NCBI GenBank assembly: GCA_003225295.1
Contig: QHYZ01000046.1
Location: 124,001 to 188,000, forward strand
DNA from: Acidobacteriota bacterium
GTDB taxonomy: Bacteria; Acidobacteriota; Terriglobia; Acidiferrales; UBA7541
Direction of reading: 5' to 3'
Length of the DNA: 64,000 bases
Part shown: piece after piece, positions 1 through 9,369 of the stretch
Position numbering within the stretch: position 1 is the stretch's first letter
Layout: each line of letters opens with the position of its first letter
Notes under the pieces: model-generated
What the model was told of the DNA's origin: nothing
Databases searched by the model: none
Seen by the model: only the letters and a program-made list of their open reading frames with translations
Program-made: the position numbers and the translations under genes

Positions 1-1308
1 AGGCAGTACCGGGCCGCGTCCGAAGCGCTGATCAAGATCAAGACGGGCAAGGAAGTAAAAGTGGAAACGGCGGAAGGTCGCGCACCGGATTTCTCGCGAG
101 AAGAGGCGCACACCTTTATCGGGCCGCAGGTTTCCATCGCCGTGGACCGCCAGCCGTGGGAGGAACGAGTCCGCGCTTATACCAAGGCCTTTCGGGAATC
201 GCCGGCAATCATCAATTCCATCGTCACGTTCTCGGCGCAAGCACAAAACGCCTATCAGGTGACTAGCGAAGGGACGCAGCTGCAATTCGGGCAAATTCGC
301 TACCGGCTGGAGTTGTTCGTCCAAGGCAAGGCGCCGGACGGCATGGACATCGACCGCTACTACAATTTCGATTGGGTCGACGCCAAGGACGCACCGGACG
401 ACCGGGCGGTCCATGCGGCAGAAGCGACGATGCGCAAGGAATTGGAAGGGCTGGTGGCCGCCCCCATCAACGATCCGACCGTTGGGCCGGCCCTGCTGAC
501 GGGACGCGCCGCAGCGGTGTTTTTCCACGAAGTCTTCGGCCATCGCGCCGAAGGTCATCGCCAAAAGGACGTAACCGAAGGACAAACGTTTTCGAAAAAG
601 GTGGGCGAGCAAATCTTGCCGGCTTTTCTGAGCATCACCGACGACACCACCATGAAAAAGCTCGGAAAGCAGGACCTACTGGGCTACTACCAGTTCGATG
701 ATGAAGGTGTGCCGGCGCAGCGCGTGCCGCTGGTGGATCACGGAGTGCTTAAGAATTTCGAAATGTCGCGGTCTCCGCTGGTCGGGTTTCCCCGTTCGAA
801 CGGGCACGGCCGGCGGCAGCTCGGCGCAACGCCGGTTTCACGGCAGGGCAACCTGATTGTGCAAAGCAGCAAGACGGTCACCAACGCTCAGCTGCGCGTC
901 AAGCTGATTGAATTGATCAAGGCGCAAGGCAAGCCCTTTGGGTTGCTGATCGATGACATTGCCGGCGGATTTACGTTCACGGGGCGCGGGCAGCCGCAGG
1001 CGTTCCAGGTGCTGCCCCTGGTGGTCTACAAGGTTTATCCCGACGGGCGGCCTGACGAATTGGTGCGGGGAGTGGATATTGTTGGCACGCCGCTCGCGGC
1101 GCTGACCAAGATTGTCGCGACCGGCGATACACCGGAAGTTTTTAACGGCTACTGTGGTGCGGAATCGGGATCAGTTCCCGTTGCCGCCGCGTCGCCCGCG
1201 ATTTTGACTTCGGAATTGGAAGTGCAGAAAAAAGAGAGTTCCACGGACCGACCGCCCATCCTGCCGCCGCCCGCGCACGATGTAATCAAGACCGGAGGCC
1301 TGCAGTGA
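1..1308 (+). CDS. TldD/PmbA-family metalloprotease, 5' end missing
   Basis: The frame is open from base 1, so the N-terminus lies outside the window and 435 residues are visible. A zinc-protease motif HEVFGHRAEGH (HExxxH type) sits near visible residue 176; this is the active-site signature of TldD, a peptidase that in Escherichia coli works with TldE/PmbA on small peptides such as microcin precursors. The C-terminal half shows the family pattern of glycine-rich strands and ends in a PPILPPP stretch. The next gene starts at GTG 1305, overlapping this stop codon (1306-1308), so the two are translationally coupled. Whether this protein is exported cannot be judged without its N-terminus. Family assignment is secure; the substrate is unknown. 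Confidence 0.9.
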   Translation, partial: RQYRAASEALIKIKTGKEVKVETAEGRAPDFSREEAHTFIGPQVSIAVDRQPWEERVRAYTKAFRESPAIINSIVTFSAQAQNAYQVTSEGTQLQFGQIRYRLELFVQGKAPDGMDIDRYYNFDWVDAKDAPDDRAVHAAEATMRKELEGLVAAPINDPTVGPALLTGRAAAVFFHEVFGHRAEGHRQKDVTEGQTFSKKVGEQILPAFLSITDDTTMKKLGKQDLLGYYQFDDEGVPAQRVPLVDHGVLKNFEMSRSPLVGFPRSNGHGRRQLGATPVSRQGNLIVQSSKTVTNAQLRVKLIELIKAQGKPFGLLIDDIAGGFTFTGRGQPQAFQVLPLVVYKVYPDGRPDELVRGVDIVGTPLAALTKIVATGDTPEVFNGYCGAESGSVPVAAASPAILTSELEVQKKESSTDRPPILPPPAHDVIKTGGLQ

Positions 1309-3140
1309 AGCACGCCGAGAGAATGGCAGGACTGATTCTGCTCCTGATGGCGATGGAGTCCGGAGCGGCCGCGGGGGCCCAGGTTCCGCAGGATAACGAC
1401 CACACGCTGCAGGCCATGCGCGATGAGATGGCACGCGCCAAGACTCGCCTGGAATTGAAAATTCCGAACATCGACCAGCCGGTGCGGCCGTACTATGTCG
1501 AATATCGATTGGTCGATCTTGAGGTGCGCGAAGTTGTCGCCGAATTCGGCACATTGCTCTCCAGTACGCATACCCGGAACCGCTACATGGATGTGGAAGC
1601 GCGTGTCGGCGGCTACAAGCTGGATAGCTCGAATTTTGTTAGCGACGACGGCTTCCGCGGCTTTATCGGACCGACCGGCTCGGTGGGCATCGACCGCGAT
1701 TACGATTCGCTGCGACAGGACCTGTGGATCGCCACCGATCAGGCCTTCAAGGAGGCGGTGGAGACCTATTCGCGAAAGCAAGCGTATCTAAGCAGCCTGG
1801 CGCGGCAATCGGACATCGACGATTTCTCGAAAGCCGAGCCCGAGCAACTCATTGAACCGCTGGAGACGCCGGATTGGACCGGCCGCAACTGGGACCAGGA
1901 AGCGCGCGACACTTCGTCCGCGCTGCGGGCGTTTTCCGAGATTCACGAATCGCGCGTGACCTATTACCTGGTCTACGGGACGGAATATCTGCTGACCAGC
2001 GAAGGAACGGAAATCCGCCAGAATCGCCGGTTCGCTGCGATCGAAGCAGGAATGAGCGCTTTGGCCGACGATGGCGTGCCGCTCAACCATTTTTATGCCA
2101 CGTACGCGACGCGCCCGGCGGACTTGCCGAGCGTCGAAACGGTGCGCAAAGGATTGAATGTTGCCTGTACCGAACTCATGGCACTGCGGGTCGCGCCTCC
2201 CGCGCAGGACTATACTGGCCCGGTCCTTTTCGAGGCGCGCGCGGCGGCGGCCATGCTGGCCCAGGTGCTTGGACCAGCGGTCAACGGCGCGCGGCCTCCG
2301 ATTTCGTTCAGCCCGGTGATGGAACAAATGCTCAGCGGACTGGGGGGAAAGAGCGACTGGGTGTCGCGGCTAGGCGCGCGCGTTTTGCCGTCCGGCGCTT
2401 CGGTGGTGGATGATCCAAGCGCAAAGGATTTCAGCGGCATGTCTCTGATTGGTGGCTACGCCGTGGACAATGAGGGCGTGCGCGCTCAGAAAGTCACGCT
2501 GGTGGAAAATGGCAACCTGAAGGCCGAGCTGATGTCCCGCCGGCCCGGGCCGGACGCCGATAAGTCCAACGGACACGGTCGCGCTGCGTTTTTGAACGAC
2601 GCCAAGCCCACGATGAGCAATCTGTTCTTTTCTTCGGCGGAAACTCTTTCCGCGGCAGAGTTGAAGAAGAAATTTCTGGACACCTGTCGCGCGGAAAAGC
2701 TGGCCTTTTGCCTGGTCGTACGCGAGATGGACAACCCCGCCCTGAGCCTGTTGCACCAGGAAGATTTCACCGACCTGCTGGCCAGCTACGGCGGCGGCGC
2801 CGGGACGGGCGATCGCCTGCCCCTGGTCGTTTACCGCGTGTACCCGGAAACCGGCCGGGAAGAGTTGATCCGTGGCTCGCGCATCATCGGATTGAACTCG
2901 CGCGCGTTGCGGAACCTCTCCGGAATCGGCAACGATAGTTTCGTTTACAACTACATGCAGAGCCAGATCAACGGATTTGCCGGCACGGCGCTAGGTGCCT
3001 TTGGTTCGGCAACCAGCGGCTTACCGGCCTCGCTGGTAGCGCCTGCGCTGCTGTTCGAGGAACTCGAAGTGCGCGGGGCACGCGGAGAAGCCAAGCGGCT
3101 GCCGCTCTTGCCTCCGCCGCCGATGAGCGCCACGAAGTGA
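1305..3140 (+). CDS. Exported TldD/PmbA-like protein lacking the HExxxH motif
   Basis: A 611-residue protein starting at GTG 1305. It begins with a signal peptide (hydrophobic residues about 8-25, ending near AAAGAQ). Its C-terminal 350 residues align by eye with the preceding TldD, including the NGHGR segment, the LPLVVYRVYP strand and a closing LPLLPPPP. Where the upstream protein has HEVFGHRAEGH, this one has AQVLGPAVNGA, so no zinc ligands are left. In the known TldD/TldE pair the partner also lacks the motif, so this may be the non-catalytic half of a heterodimer. At 611 aa it is longer than the usual roughly 450 aa because of an N-terminal extension. An exported partner suggests that the pair acts outside the cytoplasm. 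Confidence 0.82.
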   Translation: MKHAERMAGLILLLMAMESGAAAGAQVPQDNDHTLQAMRDEMARAKTRLELKIPNIDQPVRPYYVEYRLVDLEVREVVAEFGTLLSSTHTRNRYMDVEARVGGYKLDSSNFVSDDGFRGFIGPTGSVGIDRDYDSLRQDLWIATDQAFKEAVETYSRKQAYLSSLARQSDIDDFSKAEPEQLIEPLETPDWTGRNWDQEARDTSSALRAFSEIHESRVTYYLVYGTEYLLTSEGTEIRQNRRFAAIEAGMSALADDGVPLNHFYATYATRPADLPSVETVRKGLNVACTELMALRVAPPAQDYTGPVLFEARAAAAMLAQVLGPAVNGARPPISFSPVMEQMLSGLGGKSDWVSRLGARVLPSGASVVDDPSAKDFSGMSLIGGYAVDNEGVRAQKVTLVENGNLKAELMSRRPGPDADKSNGHGRAAFLNDAKPTMSNLFFSSAETLSAAELKKKFLDTCRAEKLAFCLVVREMDNPALSLLHQEDFTDLLASYGGGAGTGDRLPLVVYRVYPETGREELIRGSRIIGLNSRALRNLSGIGNDSFVYNYMQSQINGFAGTALGAFGSATSGLPASLVAPALLFEELEVRGARGEAKRLPLLPPPPMSATK

Positions 3141-3162
3141 GTTCTTTTCAGAAACCGCGGTT

Positions 3163-3764
3163 ATGAATGAATTTACACGCCGCGGACTTATCTTCGGGAT
3201 GGCCACCGCGGCAGCGTACGGCTTGCTGGTGGGCGTGGAACGTGTTTGCCTTTCGGCTTTCGCGGATAGCGCCGACCCGCAAGACGATCCGGGCCCGGTC
3301 AAGATCGTGAAATTCGCAGACGATGGCGAGAGGCTGGGAATTTATACCCTGGCGAAAGTGCGGAAGAGCAAGTCCGAATGGAAGAAGCGGCTCACTCCGC
3401 TCGAATACGAGTAACGCGGCGGGCGGCGACGGAATTCGCCTTTTCCGGTGCGCTCTACGATGAGCACGCGCCGGGACTCTACCGCTGCGTTGATTGCGGC
3501 AACGCGCTTTTCGATTCAAGGACGAAATTCGACTCCGGCACAGGCTGGCCGAGCTTTTGGGAAGCAATCGCCACCGCAAATGTGTGTGAGAAAAAAGACT
3601 TCCGCGCGGGCGTGCTGCGAACGGAAGTCAAATGCACCTTGTGCGACGCGCATTTGGGACATCTCTTCACCGACGGACCCCAGCCGACCGGGCTGCGCTA
3701 CTGCCTGAACTCCGTGGCGCTGCGATTCATCCCCAGGCCAGCCAACGCATCAGAAAAACCCTGA
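3163..3764 (+). pseudogene. msrB: Exported peptide-methionine (R)-S-oxide reductase MsrB, frameshifted
   Basis: Two overlapping frames together make one MsrB. The first (3163-3414) has a twin-arginine-like leader (RRGLIFG, then a hydrophobic stretch) and ends in the MsrB opening SEWKKRLTPLEYE. The second frame continues from codon 3411 as VTRRAATEFAFSGALY. It carries the two zinc CxxC pairs (CVDC, CTLC), the GTGWPSF and HLGHLF motifs and the catalytic cysteine in RYCLNS. Adding one G at 3411 restores a 200-residue protein (602 + 1 bases = 201 codons). MsrB reduces methionine-R-sulfoxide, and the leader predicts a periplasmic role. No slippery heptamer is present at the junction. A real mutation or a sequencing indel are the two explanations; nearby genes have similar indels. 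Confidence 0.85.
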
Positions 3765-3800
3765 CGAACCCCGGGGACAGGTGGCTCCGCCCGAAGTTTT

Positions 3801-6213
3801 TCACTGCTTCACATCCGCAAGCAGATCTTCATAGTCGTTGATGGAGACGCGGTCGACTTTTCCTGCCAAGGTAATGTCAACCGGTTCGCTGGAATGCGTT
3901 ACGCCGAGCGTTCCCAAGCGGACCGTTTTGTCACCCATGTGTGCATACAGCGGCACCGCGTCCTTCCACGTATCCGGCACGCCAGAGCGAGTCAGTTCTC
4001 CCTTGACGTGGGTCTTGCCGTCGGGAGTAGCCTCGACCGAAGCGTGGAAGCTGTACTGCGGGATCCCCGTGCCATATACATATTGGTTGAAGAACCAGTC
4101 CATCTTGTGGTTGCCGTCCAGATCCATGCCGCGGGTCATGTGCTTTTCGACGATGGCTTTGAAGTCTTCGGTGGAGGCCGCCTGGTTATCGAACGTCTTG
4201 CAGTAGTCCTGCATCATGTCCTTGAAGAGATGCTCGGGATCGGGGTTGCGCGGATCCACAAGCTGCAAATGAAGCATGTGCAACACATAGGCGCCCTTCG
4301 AGTATTCAAGTCCTGATACGATCCGGGCCCGGTTGCGGAAGAAGTGATCCGCCCGCCCATCCAAATAGGCCCGAGCGATTCAATCACGTGGCCATGGAGG
4401 TCTTTGTTGTGAAGTAGTTCTTTCTCTTTGCGCCAGCGTGCCAGGGCTTCCTTCATGTTTTGACCATACTGCACGTAAAGAATCCCAGAGAAGTCGGCAA
4501 AACCCTCCGAAAGCCACTGATCGTGATAGCTTTTCCACCCCACACGGTGGCCCCACCACTGGTGGGAGCTTTCGTGGGCTCGGAAAAAATCGGTGAGTTG
4601 AACGCCGTCGGGAAGACCAATCTCGTGGCGCTGAGTCGCATCCAAACAAGAACCCGACCACAAGTAAATCAGGCCAGGCCAACCCTGACCGTAAGAATAG
4701 CTGATCGGCAGGCTGGTGACCGCGAGATGCTTGTAAGGATAAGGACCGAAATAGAGAGAAAACAAGCGGATCGTGTTGGCCATCTCCTGACCCATGGTCT
4801 TGGCCATGGCCGAGGGTGTGAGATTGCCGACCGCGCCTTGAACGGTCCCGGCTTCGAAAACCGCTGCACCTGAGCCATTAAGTCGTCGGGCTCTCTGTTG
4901 GCGTAAATATCCACGGCGACTTCGCCGGCCTTGTCGTTAGCGATCTTATAGTCGCCGTAGCCGAAGCCAGCGACGGCGAGTGGTATCTCACTCTTCCAAG
5001 TGGTGACGCGTGTGTTTCCGTCCACGGTTTCGCTGGTTTTTTCACCCGTGGCAACCAACACGGCATTCTTCGGACTGTGAAACTTCAGATCAAAGTCGGC
5101 GCGCGCCGAGAAGCTGTTGGGGCGCTCGGGATACCAGCCGGAGGTCTCACAAAAGTAATTACCGTTGCCGGCCTTGCGAATGGCACGTTTGCCCGCGTAG
5201 CGAAATTCAAGCGACTGTGGCTCGCCGAGTTGGAGGGGTTGAGCGAGTCCTACGGCAACATAGTTGCCGTAGGACTGGAAGCGGTCTTTGTTTTCGCGAG
5301 ACTGATAAAAACTCAGCGCGTTTCCCTGCGAGTTTTTGATTGAATCAAGTCTGAGGTTGGAGTCCAGATCGAAGATAAGCACGCTCTGGCCAGCGAGACG
5401 AGGATCGATATCCACCCGCGTGGTGGCGTTCAGCTCGGTGCCCGAAGTAACTTGGGCGTCAATGTGATAGCCGCGGATAGAGAAATCTTCTTTGGCCCGC
5501 GGATCCTTCCAAACCTCGGCGCTCGTCTTGGCGCCCGCGGGAAAACTCATCCACACGTCAAAGAGTTTGACAGGCCCAACGTCCACCCAGCGGCCCACAC
5601 CAATCTCTTCGGGGTCCAGGGCGTCCTCATGAAATTCCACCCAGTCCTTCCCCGCAACCTTCAAATCCGCGAGAAAGTAAGCGGTTCGAACGCGGTCCGC
5701 CGACAAAACTCCCTGCCACAGGCGCGGCACGGCGGACTCGCCAAGATCTTCGCGATCCTTCTGGCGCTTGGCGTAGAAATCGTCATTCGTGGCGCCCGCA
5801 GTTTGCCACTTCACCTGCTTAGCGACGTCTTCCGCCAAATCATCCGTAAAACTGAAGGTGGCATCGGTGAACGACATGTCCAGCATGTCTTGCTTCTCGA
5901 ACAGCTTCAGTTGCTGCGCCTCGATGGGGTTCGGCGGCTCTACCTGGACTCTCCCTTTCCCATGAAATGCGGCTCCGAAAGTCACGCCGTTCGCCGGCTG
6001 GGCAAATTGAATCGTGCCGTCGAGTAGCGTGATGTGCAGGCGATCCCGGACGATCTCGACGCTCTCGGTATGGGCGGACTTTGCGGGATCCATCACTGGA
6101 GTGGACAGGGCATTCCATACCCTGGCCGCAGGCGAGGAAGCGGGAGCCTGCGCATATTCGCAAGTCGCAAAAAGGGATAGAAGAACGATCGAGAGGAAAG
6201 CTCGGCGGATCAT
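3801..6213 (-). pseudogene. Secreted M1-type zinc metallopeptidase, two one-base frameshifts
   Basis: Three consecutive minus-strand frames encode one M1 (gluzincin) aminopeptidase-like protein. Start ATG 6213 gives a signal peptide (MIRRAFLSIVLLSLFATCEYA). An N-terminal beta domain fills the first frame to about 4860. The catalytic part follows with HESSH and, downstream, WLSEGFADF, matching the HExxH...E zinc signature. The C-terminal helical part resumes with EYSKGAYVLHML. The joins lie at about 4857-4860 (a T run short by one) and about 4307 (a GG reduced to G). Restoring both bases gives 2,415 bases, 805 codons including stop, so the lesions are minimal. The substrate is unknown. Homopolymer sequencing errors are at least as likely as true gene decay. 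Confidence 0.82.
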
Positions 6214-6368
6214 AAGGAGGTCTCCCGGTGCCTGCGAGAAAGTACCGTCTGTAGGCTTCGGAGGCAAGTACCGCGCGATGAAACTCCAGACTTGAGGCCG
6301 CCATAGCCGGCGGAGCAAGGGCCGCGCGTTCGGGAGAATGGAGGGAATTGAGGTAGTCTAGGCGGACC

Positions 6369-7793
6369 ATGCTGGCGATCAACCAGGCCGAGGAAGGTCG
6401 GGAAAAGAAGCGGGCCGCGCTCCTGAGCGTAGGCTCCGCTCTGCTGTTAGTCTCCCTCAAGACGTTTTTGGTCGTCCGGACGGGAAGCTTGGGTGTCCTT
6501 TCCGAAGCATTGCATTCCGGTCTCGACTTGCTTGCCGCGATCATCACATTTCTCTCCGTGCGCATGTCCGACCAGCCGGCGGATGAGCGGCATCCCTACG
6601 GGCACGGAAAGTTTGAGAACTTCTCCGCCTTCGTCGAGACCGGGCTTCTCGCGCTCACGGCTCTGTACATCGTTTATGAGGCGTTTCACCGGCTGTTCTT
6701 CCGCAGCGTGCACATCCAGCCGAGCATGACCGCGATCCTGGTGCTGCTGGTGGCTTTGTCGATCGATGTAACGCGGGCGCGGGCGCTGGTACGTGTGGCT
6801 CAAAAATATTCCAGCGACGCCCTGGAGGCCGACGCGCTGCATTTTTCGACCGATGTATGGAGCACCGTTGTGGTGATCGTCGGCATCGGGCTGGTCTGGG
6901 CCGGTGAAACGTGGAATTTGCCCTGGCTGATCTACGCCGATGCCTTGGCGGGGCTGACCGTGGCGGCGGTCGTCTTATGGGTGGGCGCACAGCTCGGCAG
7001 ACGCACGCTGGATGCCTTGTTGGACGCGGCACCGCAAGGTTTGCAGCAGGAAATCGCCAAGGCCGTGGCGCACATGGATGGGGTGCTGGATGTCGATCGC
7101 GTGCGCGTGCGCCGCGCCGGCAATCGCCACTTTGTCGACGCGACCGTGAGTGTGGCGCGGACGGCGAGCCTCGAACAGGTCCACGCTCTAAGCGACGCCA
7201 TCGAGAAACGCATCGGCGAGATCGTTCCCGCAGACGTGATGGTGCACGCCGAACCTCGCGCACCTCAAGGCGAGCACTTATTCGAAGCGATTCGCGCGGC
7301 GGCCCAGAGCCTGGGCTTCGCGATTCATGACTTGACCGCCGTCCAGCAGGAAGGGCGACTCTTCATTGAGTTGCACCTGGAGGTTGATGAGAATTTGAGC
7401 CTCGGCGAAGCGCATCGCCAATCCACCGAGCTGGAAGAGAAAATTCGCGAGCTGCGCGACGGCCAGGTGGAAGTCAATATCCACATCGAGCCGCTGGGCC
7501 GGCACATTGCCACGCCGGACACGGGTGTTGGCGAGTTGAAGCAGCTTTCGCGGGCCATCGAGGAGTTTCTGAACAAGCTGACGCTGGAATTCGACGAACT
7601 GGTGAATTGCCACGACGCACGCGCGCGCCAGGTGGAACACCACCTTCTAGTTTCGTGCCACTGCACGATGAAGAGCGACCTACCCATCACGCAAATTCAT
7701 GATGTGACCGCGGTGTTGGAAGACCGAGTGAAGGAAAAGTTTCCGCAAATCTATCGCGTCACAATTCACCCCGAACCATTCGAGGAAAAGTAG
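6369..7793 (+). CDS. Cation diffusion facilitator (CDF) transporter with long C-terminal region
   Basis: A 474-residue inner-membrane protein. The first about 200 residues contain the CDF transmembrane block, with the LHSGLD motif in helix 2 and the HPYGHGKFE loop typical of divalent-metal/proton antiporters that export zinc, iron or manganese. After it comes the cytoplasmic dimerisation domain (VLDVDRVRVRRAGNRHFVDATVSV). A second and possibly third copy of that ferredoxin-like fold follow (IHIEPLG and VTIHPEP strands), making the protein about 170 residues longer than a standard CDF. It stands alone and converges on the glycosyltransferase gene downstream. Metal specificity cannot be read from the sequence. 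Confidence 0.9.
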   Translation: MLAINQAEEGREKKRAALLSVGSALLLVSLKTFLVVRTGSLGVLSEALHSGLDLLAAIITFLSVRMSDQPADERHPYGHGKFENFSAFVETGLLALTALYIVYEAFHRLFFRSVHIQPSMTAILVLLVALSIDVTRARALVRVAQKYSSDALEADALHFSTDVWSTVVVIVGIGLVWAGETWNLPWLIYADALAGLTVAAVVLWVGAQLGRRTLDALLDAAPQGLQQEIAKAVAHMDGVLDVDRVRVRRAGNRHFVDATVSVARTASLEQVHALSDAIEKRIGEIVPADVMVHAEPRAPQGEHLFEAIRAAAQSLGFAIHDLTAVQQEGRLFIELHLEVDENLSLGEAHRQSTELEEKIRELRDGQVEVNIHIEPLGRHIATPDTGVGELKQLSRAIEEFLNKLTLEFDELVNCHDARARQVEHHLLVSCHCTMKSDLPITQIHDVTAVLEDRVKEKFPQIYRVTIHPEPFEEK

Positions 7794-7794
7794 C

Positions 7795-7816
7795 AGCACA
7801 GGTTAGAGCCTGTGCT
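7795..7816. repeat. Inverted repeat between convergent genes, REP-like or terminator
   Basis: Perfect 8-bp arms AGCACAGG and CCTGTGCT around a TTAGAG loop lie just past the stop of the CDF gene and just before the end of the convergent glycosyltransferase gene. There is no T-run, so if it terminates it does so weakly. The right arm runs into TGCTACC, also found after a similar palindrome at 22947-22969, which hints at a dispersed short palindromic repeat. Confidence 0.5.
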
Positions 7817-9266
7817 ACCGCACCTCGGAACGGCGAGTCAAGACCTGCGCGCCCAGCGCGATCAGCGCTGGAAAACAAACCAGAACATAGCGTGGCTCGG
7901 GCGTTTCCAGGGTAGTCAGGAAGGCCGTGCGAAGTGCCATGAATAGCCCGAGGAAGGCCACCACCGGCCGGGCCGCCGGATTCGAGCGCCAAAGCCGCAG
8001 GGCGCCCCACACGCCTAGCCCCACATAAAACAAATTCAGCACAAAAAAAAGGATGGTGACTTGCTGATCGACGGGGTCATCCTCGCGCATTTGCGCCAGG
8101 GGAAAAACGTGTCCGGAAACCGGCAGCAATTCAATGCGCGGGGTAAACCAGATGGTGACGGCACGCGCCGCGGGCAACCACAGATACGTCCGCCAGGGAT
8201 GGCGCGCCACGCGTTGGCGCGCCAGTTGAGCAAAGGCGACGTCTTCGTCCGGCGTCAGCGTCAGATCATTGTTGTACTGCTCGAGAATCATGGCCACGTG
8301 CTGTTTTTCCTCCGGCGTGTCAAAGGCGCGCGTGGGGATGTCCTCCACGGAGATGGCTTCTTCATTCAGCTTCCAGGGCATCAAATAGCAATCGCGGACA
8401 CGGTAGAGCCAGGTCTTTTCCCAGGCCATGAAGCCGTTGGGAACCAGTTCCCCGGGCAGATTTGAGTTCTTAGGAGCGAGGAATTGCGGTTCGCCCAAGG
8501 TCATCCAGTTGCGCAACGCCCAGGGAGAGAGCACCAGGAAACCACCAAGCGCCATTGCCAGGCCAGTCGAGAGCCAACGCCGGAAACTCCGGAGAAAGAA
8601 GAGTCCACCAAACACCATGGCCGCGGCGAAGAGCAAGATCGGTGTTTCCGGGCGAAATAGCGTCCCCACGCCGGCAGTCAATCCGCCTACCAGGGCGGTG
8701 TATTCCACGCTCCTCGGTCGGGGCAGATGCGACTCGGTGACGAGAAAGTCAGGCTTCTTGACTCGCCGGAGAGCGAGCACAAGAGGGCAACAGGCCAGCC
8801 CCGTCCACCAAGAAGCAAAGACTTCGGTCAGCGGCACTGCCGTATAGTTGGCGGTGAAGGGACACAAAGCGGCGAGCCAGAGCGCCATGGAATAGGCACG
8901 TTTGTTCGGCGCGGAGTCTAGGGAGGTCGACGCCAAGAGTGCCGCCAGCCTGGCGATTACTAGGCAGGAAAGAAGATCCACGCCGATCTGCGCCAGCAGC
9001 ACGCCCGTGCGCGCGTCCGCGCCGGTGCGTCCCGTCAGAAGATAGATGATAACTAGAAACGCCGGATAACCCGGCATGCGCAGATCAACCGGGGTGATCT
9101 GGCCGCCGACGGTCATCGCGTAGACGTGGTGTTTCAACCAGTTTGTGGCGATCTGCTCGTAAAGAACCGTGTCGCCGGAGTTGGCGGGAAACTTCAGCAC
9201 GAAAAACAGCCGCAGGCAGAGGCCCGCAGTTAAGGCGGCCAGGGGATTCGAGAAAACTCGCTTCAT
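7815..9266 (-). CDS. Integral-membrane glycosyltransferase, GT39/ArnT-like
   Basis: A polytopic membrane protein of 483 residues from ATG 9266. That start is preferred because the longer frame would run under the divergent gene at 9370. It has the layout of lipid-linked-sugar-dependent transferases (GT-C fold): an N-terminal helix, then an acidic segment near SGDTVLYEQIA and LRMPGYPAFL, then about ten hydrophobic helices. The RMPGYP motif after the first periplasmic loop is frequent in the PMT/ArnT-like superfamily of Acidobacteriota. The likely role is transfer of a sugar from a polyprenyl carrier to a lipid, protein or glycan outside the membrane. Donor and acceptor are unknown. It is transcribed divergently from the polysaccharide synthase fusion. 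Confidence 0.72.
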   Translation of the reverse strand: MKRVFSNPLAALTAGLCLRLFFVLKFPANSGDTVLYEQIATNWLKHHVYAMTVGGQITPVDLRMPGYPAFLVIIYLLTGRTGADARTGVLLAQIGVDLLSCLVIARLAALLASTSLDSAPNKRAYSMALWLAALCPFTANYTAVPLTEVFASWWTGLACCPLVLALRRVKKPDFLVTESHLPRPRSVEYTALVGGLTAGVGTLFRPETPILLFAAAMVFGGLFFLRSFRRWLSTGLAMALGGFLVLSPWALRNWMTLGEPQFLAPKNSNLPGELVPNGFMAWEKTWLYRVRDCYLMPWKLNEEAISVEDIPTRAFDTPEEKQHVAMILEQYNNDLTLTPDEDVAFAQLARQRVARHPWRTYLWLPAARAVTIWFTPRIELLPVSGHVFPLAQMREDDPVDQQVTILFFVLNLFYVGLGVWGALRLWRSNPAARPVVAFLGLFMALRTAFLTTLETPEPRYVLVCFPALIALGAQVLTRRSEVR

Positions 9267-9369
9267 CAATGCCACGCATCTTACAATAGAGCAGACGGAA
9301 TCGCGCAGACGGACTGGAGCCCCAGCCTGATCTATCTTTGCCTGCCGGGCCGCCGGGTTGAAAGGTGAA

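Noticed and set aside
3405-3416. Programmed -1 frameshift in msrB
   Set aside because: No slippery heptamer or following pseudoknot was seen, and similar indels break the next gene.
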